From: CAZDXJ01 sp050303615
GTDB lineage: Bacteria > Pseudomonadota > Gammaproteobacteria > Methylococcales > Methylomonadaceae
Direction of reading: 5' to 3'
NCBI GenBank assembly: GCA_050303615.1
Contig: JBNLCC010000094.1
Span: 39,594 to 103,593, forward strand
Length of the DNA stretch: 64,000 nucleotides
How positions within the stretch are numbered: the first letter of the stretch is position 1; each line of letters starts with the position of its first letter. A model generated the notes under the pieces. The model ran no database searches, was not told where the DNA came from, and saw nothing but the letters and a program-made list of their open reading frames with translations. Position numbers and translations under genes: made by a program. Positions 26,590-35,430 of the stretch are shown here, one piece after another.

Positions 26590-28008
26590 TCACTCTCTGA
26601 TCGCACGATAAATTGTCTTCTGCATCCATTTGGGATGCTGTGCCAATACAGCGTGGCCTGCCCCGCTTCGCCCACGGTACTTGACGTATTTCGCCGCGCC
26701 TCTTCCATACTTCCGTTTGTAGGCGTGCGCGAGTTGCCGGCCATAGGTCCACTGTATCGCCAAGTCCTCGGGGCCGTTGATCACCGTGATGCTGCCGGCA
26801 ATGTTTAGTTCGGCGCAATCGAAGGAGAGAGGGATATTAGGCCTTGGCGACCATGTTTTGCACACGCCGCCGTTGGTTTTCGAATTCGGCGAGGTGTAAT
26901 AGCCGGAGCACGAGCAGTCCTCAGATGAATAGTCCGGAGCGGCAGTTTTACAATGACAATAGTTCCAATCGGACACGAAGTTTCGTTCTTGTATATAGAG
27001 GTTAATGGAAACTCCGTCCGTCTCGCTCCAAGGAAATTCTTCCTGGTTTATCGCTAATAGATCCAGGTACCTTCGGCATTCACTCCTATCGGGACAATCA
27101 TAATCGACGGACACGGTCACCGTTTTGGTATCGTAATCGACCTCTGCCGTGCAGTCGTCGTTGTGGGCTTTGTTGTTGGGTGGCTGATTTGCATAAGGAA
27201 ACATCAATTTAAACAACGCTTCCTCGATCTTGTCACGAAAATCAGCATCGAGATCAGGATAGGTAAGGGCATCGAACAGCGTCGTGACACAGGGTGCCTG
27301 GTTACCGTTCGCAACCTTGTCGATATTGCCGCCCGGCTTTGTGGCAATGAGTACCAGGTCGTCAATTATACGCGCGGCATCGGCTACAGGCGCCAGAAAT
27401 GCATATTTCAACGCATATAAGGTCCCTAGCGACCAGCCCACCAAACTTACAGAGTCAGTCACGATCCCGTAATTGTCGGCCGCCTGATCAAGCAATGCGT
27501 CCACGTCGTTGGCGATCCGGTCGCCCGTCAGTTCCGCGCCTTCAAAGCTCGTGTTGCCCACACCGGGGTAGTCGAACAAGACCAGATAGTATTTGTGGCA
27601 CAGTGAGATTCTGCCGTCCTGCTTCGCGTCGTATGAGTCGTCATTTTTGATATCGGGGCTGTAGGTGCTGTTGGTTATCATCTGGATAGGCCAGTCTGGC
27701 AGAATTCCTTTGGTCCCAGGGAACAAAACGATCACTTCCGCGTCCGTCACGGCGCTACCGGCACCACTAATCACTCCCGTCGCACCGTCGCCGATGACTA
27801 CGTAGTTCAGCAAGTCTCCGGTCCGGGGATTTATGACCTGGCTGAGATCATTCTTGCCCAGACTGCGAAGAGTCTGCAGATCTTCACATGCGATCGGGGC
27901 CTTGGCCCCCGCTCTGGCAACGCCAGGTGCAGAAAAAAAAGCGACAAGGCTACTCAATAAGAATAGCGACATATATCCGAATCTATTTGTACCTTGAGCT
28001 AAGTTCAC
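26590..28008 (-). CDS. exported alpha/beta hydrolase
   Basis: A 472-residue secreted hydrolase with a signal peptide (about 1-33, ending GVARAGA). The alpha/beta-hydrolase core shows the nucleophile elbow GWSLG (about residue 195), an acid candidate in NGPEDLAIQ and a C-terminal histidine in GAGHAVLAQHP. An insertion of about 130 residues before the acid is rich in cysteines (CPDRSEC, CHCKTAAP, EDCSCSGYY, VCKTW), suggesting several disulfides. A peptidase or esterase role is possible. It stands alone between the pYEATS pair and the coaX region. Confidence 0.75.
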   Translation of the reverse strand: MNLAQGTNRFGYMSLFLLSSLVAFFSAPGVARAGAKAPIACEDLQTLRSLGKNDLSQVINPRTGDLLNYVVIGDGATGVISGAGSAVTDAEVIVLFPGTKGILPDWPIQMITNSTYSPDIKNDDSYDAKQDGRISLCHKYYLVLFDYPGVGNTSFEGAELTGDRIANDVDALLDQAADNYGIVTDSVSLVGWSLGTLYALKYAFLAPVADAARIIDDLVLIATKPGGNIDKVANGNQAPCVTTLFDALTYPDLDADFRDKIEEALFKLMFPYANQPPNNKAHNDDCTAEVDYDTKTVTVSVDYDCPDRSECRRYLDLLAINQEEFPWSETDGVSINLYIQERNFVSDWNYCHCKTAAPDYSSEDCSCSGYYTSPNSKTNGGVCKTWSPRPNIPLSFDCAELNIAGSITVINGPEDLAIQWTYGRQLAHAYKRKYGRGAAKYVKYRGRSGAGHAVLAQHPKWMQKTIYRAIRE

Positions 28009-28368
28009 TCGTCCGCTCCCTCCAAAATCATGTTGCTAACCACGTATAAAGTCCGCTCGTCAAATTTCGGATTTGACATCATCCGAAAAAGAAATCAGAG
28101 AGCTGAGAGTTGAAATGCGTTCTGTTTAAAACGCAGTTGCAAATATATCAGTACCCGAGAAATCGTATGTACACAGAAAAATAGCAGTTACCTGCCCAAA
28201 ATCAAGTTGTGGCGAGCGTATTCCAAGATTATTTGCCCAAAGAGTTACGCGATTGTTAGTTGCCGTGCTCGCTGAGCAGGCTGCAGATCTCTGAGCCGGG
28301 CGGAACCTGTTGCCCCACGCAAACGAGGCACCCCCTACCGCCCAGTATGTGCTCCCAGAGAGAACAAA
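28009..28368. other. stretch between hydrolase gene and SPOR-like ORF
   Basis: About 360 bp. The part at 28256-28368 probably belongs to the shifted C-terminal end of the coaX-linked protein described at 28369-28869: a minus-strand frame ending at 28256 continues in another register (ending CSLLSEHGN). The part at 28009-28255 shows no gene and probably holds the hydrolase promoter. Confidence 0.35.
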
Positions 28369-28869
28369 TCAGGGTACAGAAATTTGCCGCCCGGTGAGCC
28401 TCTTCTCGCGGTCGGCCGACTTTTTCGCATTTTGTCCGGCACATATCGGCCACACGGAATCAGCCGGCACGGGAAGATTTTCACGCCGGCGATCTTGAAC
28501 CCGCATTTTTGTGTCTTGCTCCCAAGGCGCGGTAAACCGGTCGGAAAATAGGCCGGCCGATTTTTCCAATAGATCATCAATTGTTTGCCGGGCCGCCTCG
28601 CTGCTTATTCCCGAAACGTCCGCCGGCGTTGCCGGACCGTCCGGCCAAGACTGAGCCACTTCCCCGTCGGCGAAGAGACCTCCGCGATAGCAGGTCACCG
28701 GTGCAGGGGGTGTTTTTTCCGCCGGGACTTCGCTTAACAACAGAATCCGTTCGCCGCCGGATGATTCAATTGGTGCATCATTTCGGGTCGTATACTTTGG
28801 AAGAGAATTGATTTCCCAAAGAAAAAAAACGATATTGACCAGTAAAACCAGAAAAAATGCATATTTCAT
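28369..28869 (-). CDS. coaX-linked inner-membrane protein, probably a frameshifted SPOR-type protein
   Basis: A 166-residue frame with one N-terminal membrane helix (3-19), then LLLSEVPAE and CYRGGLFADGEVAQSW, as in the membrane SPOR-domain proteins that commonly follow coaX in Gammaproteobacteria. The expected SPOR core after about residue 85 is not visible in this frame; SPOR-like pieces appear in other minus-strand registers down to 28256, and the whole span (28256-28869) would match the usual length of about 200 residues. One or more frameshifts, by decay or sequencing error, are likely. The start overlaps the coaX stop by 4 bases. Confidence 0.5.
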   Translation of the reverse strand: MKYAFFLVLLVNIVFFLWEINSLPKYTTRNDAPIESSGGERILLLSEVPAEKTPPAPVTCYRGGLFADGEVAQSWPDGPATPADVSGISSEAARQTIDDLLEKSAGLFSDRFTAPWEQDTKMRVQDRRRENLPVPADSVWPICAGQNAKKSADREKRLTGRQISVP

Positions 28870-29600
28870 TGAATTTCGGCCGCCACGGCAAGGCCCCGCA
28901 ATACCAGATCAGGATCGATTATCGGATCAAGAGACAGATGCCCGGCTATTAATTGCGCATCGCCTCCGGTTAACAGCAATTTGGTGTCTGCGGCTTGTTG
29001 TTTCATGACGAATTCGATCAATCCGAGAGCGGCAGATAAGGTGCCGCTATAGATTGCCGCCTCGGTATCGGCTGCCGGGCTTAACGCATAGCGGACTTCG
29101 TTATAAGGCAGGTGTTGTGTCCCCCGCTGCAGCGATTTTTTCATGAGCGTCAGTCCGGGAGCGATCATGCCGCCAAGGTGATTGCCTGCGGCATCGAGTA
29201 AATCCACTGTTATCGCAGTGCCGCAATCGACTATGCAAGCCGGTAACGGGTAATAACGGTACGCTGCCACAAGACAAAGCCACCGGTCCACCCCCAGCCG
29301 TGAAGAATTATGATATGCATTTGTTACACCGCAAGCCTGATGTTGCGACTGCGCTCGTATTACCACGCAATCGGGCCATAAAGTTTTTAGCGTGCCGATC
29401 ACTTCCTGCATCAGATTTTCCGAGGCAACACTGGAAACAACGGCTCGATGCGGTGTTTCCAAACTTTTCCACGAATCGAGCAGCAGTTCGGCAAGCGAGA
29501 GCCCGCCGTACAATAAGGCCCGACCGGGAGAAAAGCTTTCGCCCCGTCGCAAAGCCCATTTTATGCGTGTATTTCCCAAATCGAGCAATAGGTCGGTCAT
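28866..29600 (-). CDS. coaX: type III pantothenate kinase
   Basis: First enzyme of coenzyme A synthesis (ATP + pantothenate). The 244-residue ASKHA-fold protein shows the phosphate-1 motif LLLDLGNTRIKWA at the N-terminus, LGVDRWLCLVAAY in the middle, CGTAITVDLLD and a C-terminal LLTGGDA. It lies downstream of birA, the usual gammaproteobacterial birA-coaX order, separated here by 192 bp. It overlaps the next gene by 4 bases. Confidence 0.94.
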   Translation of the reverse strand: MTDLLLDLGNTRIKWALRRGESFSPGRALLYGGLSLAELLLDSWKSLETPHRAVVSSVASENLMQEVIGTLKTLWPDCVVIRAQSQHQACGVTNAYHNSSRLGVDRWLCLVAAYRYYPLPACIVDCGTAITVDLLDAAGNHLGGMIAPGLTLMKKSLQRGTQHLPYNEVRYALSPAADTEAAIYSGTLSAALGLIEFVMKQQAADTKLLLTGGDAQLIAGHLSLDPIIDPDLVLRGLAVAAEIQ

Positions 29601-29792
29601 CCCGAGAGTCTTTAAATGTGAACCAAGCGGTGAATTTCCGTTTATAAAAACGGCGAACGATGTGTTTTATTTTCCCTCATCCAACCCTTTCCCTCCGAAG
29701 ATAACTTCTTGTCAACGGGTTTAAAGTTTTTGTTCTTAAATCGGTTTCGAGTGCAATATTAGTTATCATTGTAAATGAATTTTCGGCAGATT

Positions 29793-30794
29793 TCATAACA
29801 CTGAAGCTTTGAAGCTGACTTCGCCCGATGTGTAAGTCCCAGTGGTACCGTCTTGATGTTTTAACATCAAAAAGCCGTTATTATCAATACCCTGCACGAT
29901 ACCGGCGACCTGCCGATTGCCCATGTGTAAAGTGACCGGCGCACCCGGCATGCAATCATAGCTACGCCATTCCTGCAGATAGGCTGTTATCCCGACCCGG
30001 TCAAATAAATGAGTGACGGCCACCAGCTCATTAATAACGGCGGAGGCCAGCGCATTTCGGGAAGGGACAGCAGCTCCCAAAATTTGTGTTAAATCCGTCC
30101 ATTGCTGCGTAATGGCTTCAGCCTCTGCGGCGGGCACGTAAATATTCAGCCCCAGGCCGATCACCACGGTACAGGGGCCGTCGGCTTCACCCGCGACTTC
30201 CACCAAAATACCGCCAAGCTTTTTGCCGCGCCAATAGATATCATTGGGCCATTTTAAGCCGACGTCATCGATACCGAACTTTTTCAACGCCCGGATTACC
30301 GCAATTCCCACCGCCAGACTTAATGCTGAAATGGCTGCCGGGCCGCTTTGATACCGCCACAACAGCGAAAGATAAATATTACTGCCGAAAGGGGAAACCC
30401 AGTACCGGCCTCGTCTGCCCTTCCCCGCACTCTGAAATTCGGCAAGGCAAAGCAATCCGGAAGGCGTGTCGCCTTGGTTTTGACAGAGGCGATTCAAATA
30501 GCTGTTTGTCGAATCGATGCGGTTGTGAATAATCAATTCGGCAAGCCATTGTTTTGAGTGTCCGGTCAAACCGTTCCAGATCGCCGTTCTATTAAAAAGC
30601 TCGATCGGACGCGCAAGCCGATAACCTTTGCCGCTCACGGCGGAATATTCAATACCGAGTTCCGTTAGACAGCTCAATTGCTTCCAGACAGCCGAACGGC
30701 TGACGTTTAATGCGTTGGATAATTCGGTCCCCGAGTGAAATTCGCCATCGGCCAAAATTTTGATAATTCCTTGTTTTAACGCGGATAATTCCAC
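29793..30794 (-). CDS. birA: bifunctional biotin ligase / biotin operon repressor
   Basis: Attaches biotin to acetyl-CoA carboxylase carrier protein and represses biotin synthesis genes. The 333 residues include an N-terminal winged helix (about 1-60, with LSNALNVSRSAVWKQL), the catalytic domain with the biotinyl-AMP loop GKGRRGRYW (124-132) and KWPNDIYW, and a C-terminal SH3-like domain (about 275-333). The repressor-type domain is complete. It heads the birA-coaX group. Confidence 0.95.
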   Translation of the reverse strand: MELSALKQGIIKILADGEFHSGTELSNALNVSRSAVWKQLSCLTELGIEYSAVSGKGYRLARPIELFNRTAIWNGLTGHSKQWLAELIIHNRIDSTNSYLNRLCQNQGDTPSGLLCLAEFQSAGKGRRGRYWVSPFGSNIYLSLLWRYQSGPAAISALSLAVGIAVIRALKKFGIDDVGLKWPNDIYWRGKKLGGILVEVAGEADGPCTVVIGLGLNIYVPAAEAEAITQQWTDLTQILGAAVPSRNALASAVINELVAVTHLFDRVGITAYLQEWRSYDCMPGAPVTLHMGNRQVAGIVQGIDNNGFLMLKHQDGTTGTYTSGEVSFKASVL

Positions 30795-31190
30795 TACATC
30801 TCCCCGTACGGATCAGGATAAAAACAAGACCATAAGCTTGTGTAAAGACAACGCCTAATCACCAACTCCTGTGCCGATTGCGCCGCCGGTTTCGAAAAAA
30901 CACCTGTCGCAACTAATGCCGACAATATCAATAAGAAACCATGCATCTATCGTAACTATTATAGAGATTTTTCGCACTAATAAACATTTTTCAATAATGA
31001 GAACTGTTGCCCAACGCAAATATTAGTCTTGCATTGATGCTAAGCAGTCTATCATTGCGGGTAGATAAAATAAGGAAACTAATAAACCGTTGTCCTCGCG
31101 CACATCATCATATTTAGGTTTTTCATTTATTTCGCCGTTATACAAATTATTTTATTCGCTTCGGAACTCACCCAGCCGATTCAAAATAAG

Positions 31191-31619
31191 TTGATCATAC
31201 CGTTAACCGAAATGATTGCGCATATCAGCGTATGGCTTATTCAATTATTCGACGATCGTGTCATTTCCCAGGGCGTTGTGATAAAACATCTGGATAACGG
31301 ATTTGCCGTCGCCATACAAACCGGCTGTAACGGTGTCGAGGCGTTGATTGTGCTGGTTTCGGCGATCATCGCATTCCCTTCACCGTGGAAATATAAAATT
31401 TATGGGATCGGCATGGGATTTTTCGCTGTCGAGGTATCAAACCTGGTCCGAATTATCACGTTATTTTATTTGGGGCAGTGGGACCGGGAAATTTTCCAAT
31501 GGGCTCATTTATTTATATGGGAAGCACTCATTATGCTGGATGTATTAATCATCTTTCTGATATGGCTGCGCTTACTGCCCGGTTCATCCGCCCGGGACGA
31601 AACGGAACATGCGGTTTAG
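31191..31619 (+). CDS. xrtH: exosortase H
   Basis: Membrane transpeptidase-like protein that processes C-terminal sorting tags (exosortase H, associated with IPTLxxWG-CTERM proteins). The 142-residue frame from a TTG start has the exosortase triad: Cys46 in TGCNG, Arg87 in EVSNLVRI and His106 in WAHLFIWE, within four or five membrane helices. Homologues carry about 35 further N-terminal residues, and the in-frame sequence upstream (back to the stop at 31083) encodes a matching hydrophobic segment (FRFFIYFAVIQIILFASE) but has no ATG, GTG or TTG start. AAGGAAA lies at 31073-31079. A rare start codon or small frameshift near 31090-31110 is likely. Confidence 0.85.
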   Translation: MIIPLTEMIAHISVWLIQLFDDRVISQGVVIKHLDNGFAVAIQTGCNGVEALIVLVSAIIAFPSPWKYKIYGIGMGFFAVEVSNLVRIITLFYLGQWDREIFQWAHLFIWEALIMLDVLIIFLIWLRLLPGSSARDETEHAV

Positions 31620-32211
31620 TGCCCTCGGCAAATTTATTGTCAAAGTACTGCTGCTGTTACCTGTTTGCTACTGGGCCTGGTACAACGCAGCCGGCTTTAT
31701 TTGTTGGATTGCCGCCAACCTGACCGAACAGCTGCTGGTGCATCGTTTCACCCATTTAATAGCCGGCATTGAACCGCAGGGAAAACTGTTGGATGTCGTG
31801 ACACAATTAACTCCGCCGCAATATCAACACCGCGGTAACACCGGAGGGATCGTTTTCTCGGTAAATCCACTGAATTTTAATTTCGGCCTACCGCTTTGCC
31901 TCGCCTTGGTCATTGCTTCGCCGGGAAGTTTACTGACCCTAATAAGAAATATTCTTATCAGCACGGTCATATTACAGGTGGTACAGATTTGGGGAATTTA
32001 CTTCGAAATTTTAAAAACGGTGTTTTTTGATTTGTCGGCCTATCTTGAAGATAAAGCAACACCGACAAAATTTCATAGAGATGTGATCGCAACCGGCTAT
32101 CAATTGGGCACCCTGATTTTGCCCTCAGCGACACCGCTGATCATCTGGCTGGCTTTTTACCGCAAATTTGTCATCTCGATCGCGCCCGCCTTGAATAAAA
32201 TCGATACCTGA
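31609..32211 (+). CDS. exosortase H-associated membrane protein
   Basis: A 200-residue protein overlapping xrtH by 11 bases. It has an N-terminal membrane helix (about 8-32), a periplasmic segment (about 50-85), and three further hydrophobic helices (about 95-115, 118-140, 165-185). Its size, topology and invariable place directly after xrtH match the family annotated as exosortase H-associated. The function is unknown; partnership with XrtH in the inner membrane is inferred from coupling. No IPTLxxWG-CTERM substrate is encoded in this window. Confidence 0.75.
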   Translation: MRFSALGKFIVKVLLLLPVCYWAWYNAAGFICWIAANLTEQLLVHRFTHLIAGIEPQGKLLDVVTQLTPPQYQHRGNTGGIVFSVNPLNFNFGLPLCLALVIASPGSLLTLIRNILISTVILQVVQIWGIYFEILKTVFFDLSAYLEDKATPTKFHRDVIATGYQLGTLILPSATPLIIWLAFYRKFVISIAPALNKIDT

Positions 32212-32392
32212 AATTAAACCCGCACTAATTATTAAGCGGCGCAGCCCATCGAATCCTGCCTGCTATCCGGCTTAATCAGAGGACCGAAAAAATAAAAAAA
32301 ACCCCCAAAAGCAGCAGCTTAAGGAGGGATGCAAGACTAAATACAAGCCCTGTCCGTTTTTAATACATACAGCGTATTGAAGCGGTTTTGAT
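32212..32392. other. gap with a weak hairpin/T-rich segment
   Basis: On the minus strand, after the small gene ending at 32393, AAGCTGCTGCTT is followed by TTGGGGGTTTTTTTT (about 32292-32321 in plus coordinates). This is a poor but possible terminator for that gene. No gene is seen. Confidence 0.3.
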
Positions 32393-32545
32393 CTAAAATT
32401 TCGGGTTGCTTCTCATCAAGATGTTGCTAAATAAAGCGGCGCCGGCAAACAACACCGTGGAAAGAATAAATTCCCCTGAAATAAAGCCCCAGATACCGCT
32501 TAAAAACATAAGACTTATAATAATATCTTTTGTTAAATCTTTCAT
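32393..32545 (-). CDS. 50-residue hydrophobic membrane protein
   Basis: A small gene supported by AAGGA about 8 bases before its ATG at 32545 and a TAG stop at 32393. The product starts MKDLTKDIIISLMFLSGIWG and continues with a second hydrophobic stretch (about 25-42), ending MRSNPKF. It would span the membrane once or twice. No family is recognised. It lies between the xrtH pair and the lipoprotein gene, on the opposite strand to xrtH. Confidence 0.5.
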   Translation of the reverse strand: MKDLTKDIIISLMFLSGIWGFISGEFILSTVLFAGAALFSNILMRSNPKF

Positions 32546-32845
32546 TGTCGTTGTCCTTTAGTAGTAAGTAAATTTTGATTAAATTAAGCATTGAATTATT
32601 TACCTTAATCTGGTAGCCACTATACGGCTAGGGACTTGTGTTTACAATAACAAGATTTATCAATATATTATTTCCAAATAATTAACAATTAAAAGTGCAA
32701 AATAACGGTCGAATTCATTTTGTTTTAATATTTCCATGCTCCGAGTTGCTTCCAAAACGGCTTTTTCCGGCGGAGCCGCTACGCCGCTGTCAACTCGTAC
32801 GAAATTATCTTTGATAATGGAAAGACGGAAATCGACTCAATGCAA
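32546..32845. other. AT-rich non-coding stretch
   Basis: About 300 bp, very AT-rich between 32570 and 32730. It is upstream of the small membrane-protein gene and downstream of the lipoprotein gene, so it likely holds the promoter of the former. No RNA gene or repeat is recognised. Confidence 0.4.
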
Positions 32846-33409
32846 TTAGTCCTGAATTGAGGACACTTTTCCGTCTTGAAAATGAACAATAAACTTATTG
32901 AACCTGTTGCTCCAGTAAGTCCACTGGTCGGCATCGGTACTTGCTGTTCCCACGTGGGGAGGATAACCGATAGCCGTCAATACCGCCTTTTTAGACATGC
33001 CTTTGGCAACACTGCCGCTCTCGATATGCTTTCTTTCCAACGGAGTAAAAACCGACAAATCAACCGGATTTTTGTTGAACAACTTGGCAAATGCCTGAAA
33101 GGTATCATCGTCGGTATACTTGAACACATTCTTGACCAACAACTGCATATGGTTCGGCAACACATCCACAAGAATCGTTTTTTCAGTAATTTCAAGCAAT
33201 TTAACTTTGGTGTTAACCGGTATCGAGGCGCCACGCCGATAATTGGTAGTAAGATGCGCCCCTTTTTCATAGCGTATTACAAATTGAGTGTAATAATCCG
33301 CACCGAGTTGAATGGACGGCGGTAACTCCTCCGGTTTGATCGCTTTATTGCACGAAGCAACAGTCATTGCCAGCAAAACAACAAGCATGATTGGTAATAA
33401 ACGGCGCAT
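32846..33409 (-). CDS. predicted lipoprotein
   Basis: A 187-residue exported protein with a lipobox VASC (Cys20) after a hydrophobic signal. The C-terminal part (about 133-187), with GMSKKAVLTAIGYPPHV and WTYWSNRFNKFIVHFQDGKV, resembles the SmpA/BamE-like fold in which a short helix precedes strands containing W-x-Y. No enzyme residues are apparent. It starts 16 bp after the TauE/SafE gene on the same strand and is probably co-transcribed with it. Confidence 0.75.
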   Translation of the reverse strand: MRRLLPIMLVVLLAMTVASCNKAIKPEELPPSIQLGADYYTQFVIRYEKGAHLTTNYRRGASIPVNTKVKLLEITEKTILVDVLPNHMQLLVKNVFKYTDDDTFQAFAKLFNKNPVDLSVFTPLERKHIESGSVAKGMSKKAVLTAIGYPPHVGTASTDADQWTYWSNRFNKFIVHFQDGKVSSIQD

Positions 33410-33425
33410 ATTCCTTCCCCTTTAG

Positions 33426-34406
33426 TCAGGCATGGTATATCGTGGTTTTGGACATGACATAATATACCGTTGAAAACAACATAAATACCAGCACACTAAC
33501 AAAAACCACCTGCGGCGACAACGGAATGATTATTAATGAGCTGATCAGCTCCATGATAATCAATGCAATCAAAATGTAAACAATGGTATGGTTCTGCAAC
33601 CGGGTACAGACAAAAGCCCCAAACGGCGCACCGACCACAACTACCGGCACCGCCGCCAACCAATAGTTTTCCACCTGCTCGGTAAATCCGCCGACATAGA
33701 AAACATGCAGAAAAAAACCGACAACCGAATTAAAGCCCATCAGAACCACCGATGTCGGGGTCGCAACCTTCTCAGTGAGCCTGAATAACAAAATCATCAC
33801 CGAAAAACAGATAATATCGATACCGTTACCTACCAGTCCGGACATAATTCCACCGAACAAACCGGTGGCCATAACAATCATTTTTTCCCGGAAACCGAAG
33901 GCGGTCAACGTGGCATTGTAATGGCGGTGTCCCCAGTTCAACATACCTAAAGTGATGGCGAAACTGGTCAGCATCACGGTAAACAGCATTTTCACCAGGT
34001 CTGCTGACAACATCGGCGTTAATATGGCCGCTCCCACAAAAATACCCGGAATACCGCCCACACTGCCCCAGATAATCGCCCGCCACTCAACCTTGACACG
34101 CATCACGACAATAGTCAATGTTGCCGACATCATGCCGATGCTCTGAATAGCCAATGAAAAAATTTTCGCGTCCAGCGGCGGAATGTGAAATGCCTTGGTA
34201 AATACCGGAAACGCGATAGCACCCCCGCCTTCGCTGGTCGCGCCGGCAACAAACGACCCGAAAACCATGGTCAGCGCGATTTTCCAATTGTCACCCAAGA
34301 TCGAGAACGTCTCCGGCATCGTGAACAGATACCAGATCAACCATACCAGCAGCGTCAGAAAAAGACTGAAATAGAGCGGAGTCCTAAAATTGTCTTGTAC
34401 GGTCAT
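33426..34406 (-). CDS. sulfite exporter TauE/SafE family permease
   Basis: A 326-residue inner-membrane permease with 8-9 hydrophobic segments. The family pattern is visible in FVAGATSEGGGAIAFPVFTK (about 51-70) and the repeat-related GIMSGLVGNGIDIICF in the second half. Family members move sulfite, sulfoacetate, thiosulfate or other anions; the substrate is not determined. The lipoprotein gene lies immediately downstream. Confidence 0.87.
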   Translation of the reverse strand: MTVQDNFRTPLYFSLFLTLLVWLIWYLFTMPETFSILGDNWKIALTMVFGSFVAGATSEGGGAIAFPVFTKAFHIPPLDAKIFSLAIQSIGMMSATLTIVVMRVKVEWRAIIWGSVGGIPGIFVGAAILTPMLSADLVKMLFTVMLTSFAITLGMLNWGHRHYNATLTAFGFREKMIVMATGLFGGIMSGLVGNGIDIICFSVMILLFRLTEKVATPTSVVLMGFNSVVGFFLHVFYVGGFTEQVENYWLAAVPVVVVGAPFGAFVCTRLQNHTIVYILIALIIMELISSLIIIPLSPQVVFVSVLVFMLFSTVYYVMSKTTIYHA

Positions 34407-34557
34407 TTGGGATTATTACGGAAAAAATTCGATGTATCTCTTGAGAATACCGGAGTAATGGCGGACCATTAATCGTCTCGCGCCGAATAAAACAGCGGCG
34501 TATTATCACTGAATTAGCCACCTCAGTAAAACAAATTCTCAAAAAAAGGAAATAAGG

Positions 34558-35430
34558 TCAAACAAACAGATAATGCACAAACAATCCGCAAAAAACCGCC
34601 AGGCCGAACCAGTTGTTGTTTAAAAAAGCCTCGAAGCAATCGGCTTTGCGCCGGTGAAAAATTAATTTCTGCTGATATACGGACAGCGCCGCCGCTGCAA
34701 GCAAGCCGAGATAATAAGGCCACGCCAAGTCCTGCATTCGTCCGATAACAATCAACAACAGCAAAATCACAATCTGCAGCGCTGCGATAATCTCCCGCTC
34801 ATGATTGCCAAACAAGATAGCCGTCGATTTGACGCCGATTTTCAGGTCGTCATCCTTATCCACCATCGCATACATGGTATCGTAAACCAGCGCCCACAAT
34901 ATTGTTGCCAAATACATAATCCACGCCACTGCCGGAATATGATTGGACTGTGCGGCAAAAGTCATCGGTACCGCCCAGCCGAACGCAATTCCCAAATATG
35001 CCTGCGGCAAATGGGTGTAGCGTTTCATAAACGGATAACTGGCTGCCAGGAAGGCGCCTACAAAAGACAGCAGGATAGTTAATTGATTAAGCAGCAGCAC
35101 CAAACCGAAGGCGATCAGGCACAACGCGCAAAAAACCATCACGGCTTCTTTGGGGGTTACTTTTCCCGTAGCAATCGGACGCTGTTTAGTGCGCGCCACA
35201 TGGGGATCGAAATGCCGATCGGCATAGTCATTGATTACACATCCTGCTGCGCGCATCAATACCACGCCGGAACAAATCACCGTAAAAACCAAAGCGTCCG
35301 GCTTGCCATCGCCTGCCACCCAGAGCGCCCACATCGCTGGCCACAATAAAATCAAAATGCCGATAGGCCGGTCAAAGCGGGCTAACAGCCAATACTGCTG
35401 TGCCCTGTCCAAAAGCAATGTCTTATTCAC
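34558..35430 (-). CDS. ubiA: 4-hydroxybenzoate polyprenyltransferase
   Basis: Membrane prenyltransferase of ubiquinone synthesis. The 290 residues have about eight helices and the two Asp-rich motifs: NDYADRHFDPHVARTK (first) and DKDDDLKIG (second). The GTG at 35430 is chosen because GGAG lies 7-8 bases upstream and the mature family N-terminus begins just after it; the longer open frame is inside hldE in another register. It overlaps the end of hldE by 8 bases. Ubiquinone fits an aerobic respiratory lifestyle. Confidence 0.93.
   Translation of the reverse strand: MNKTLLLDRAQQYWLLARFDRPIGILILLWPAMWALWVAGDGKPDALVFTVICSGVVLMRAAGCVINDYADRHFDPHVARTKQRPIATGKVTPKEAVMVFCALCLIAFGLVLLLNQLTILLSFVGAFLAASYPFMKRYTHLPQAYLGIAFGWAVPMTFAAQSNHIPAVAWIMYLATILWALVYDTMYAMVDKDDDLKIGVKSTAILFGNHEREIIAALQIVILLLLIVIGRMQDLAWPYYLGLLAAAALSVYQQKLIFHRRKADCFEAFLNNNWFGLAVFCGLFVHYLFV

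Noticed and set aside
32324..32338. Strong AAGGAGGG followed by ATG and a stop after three codons
   Set aside because: Only a three-residue reading frame; too short to support a gene, though a leader cannot be excluded.
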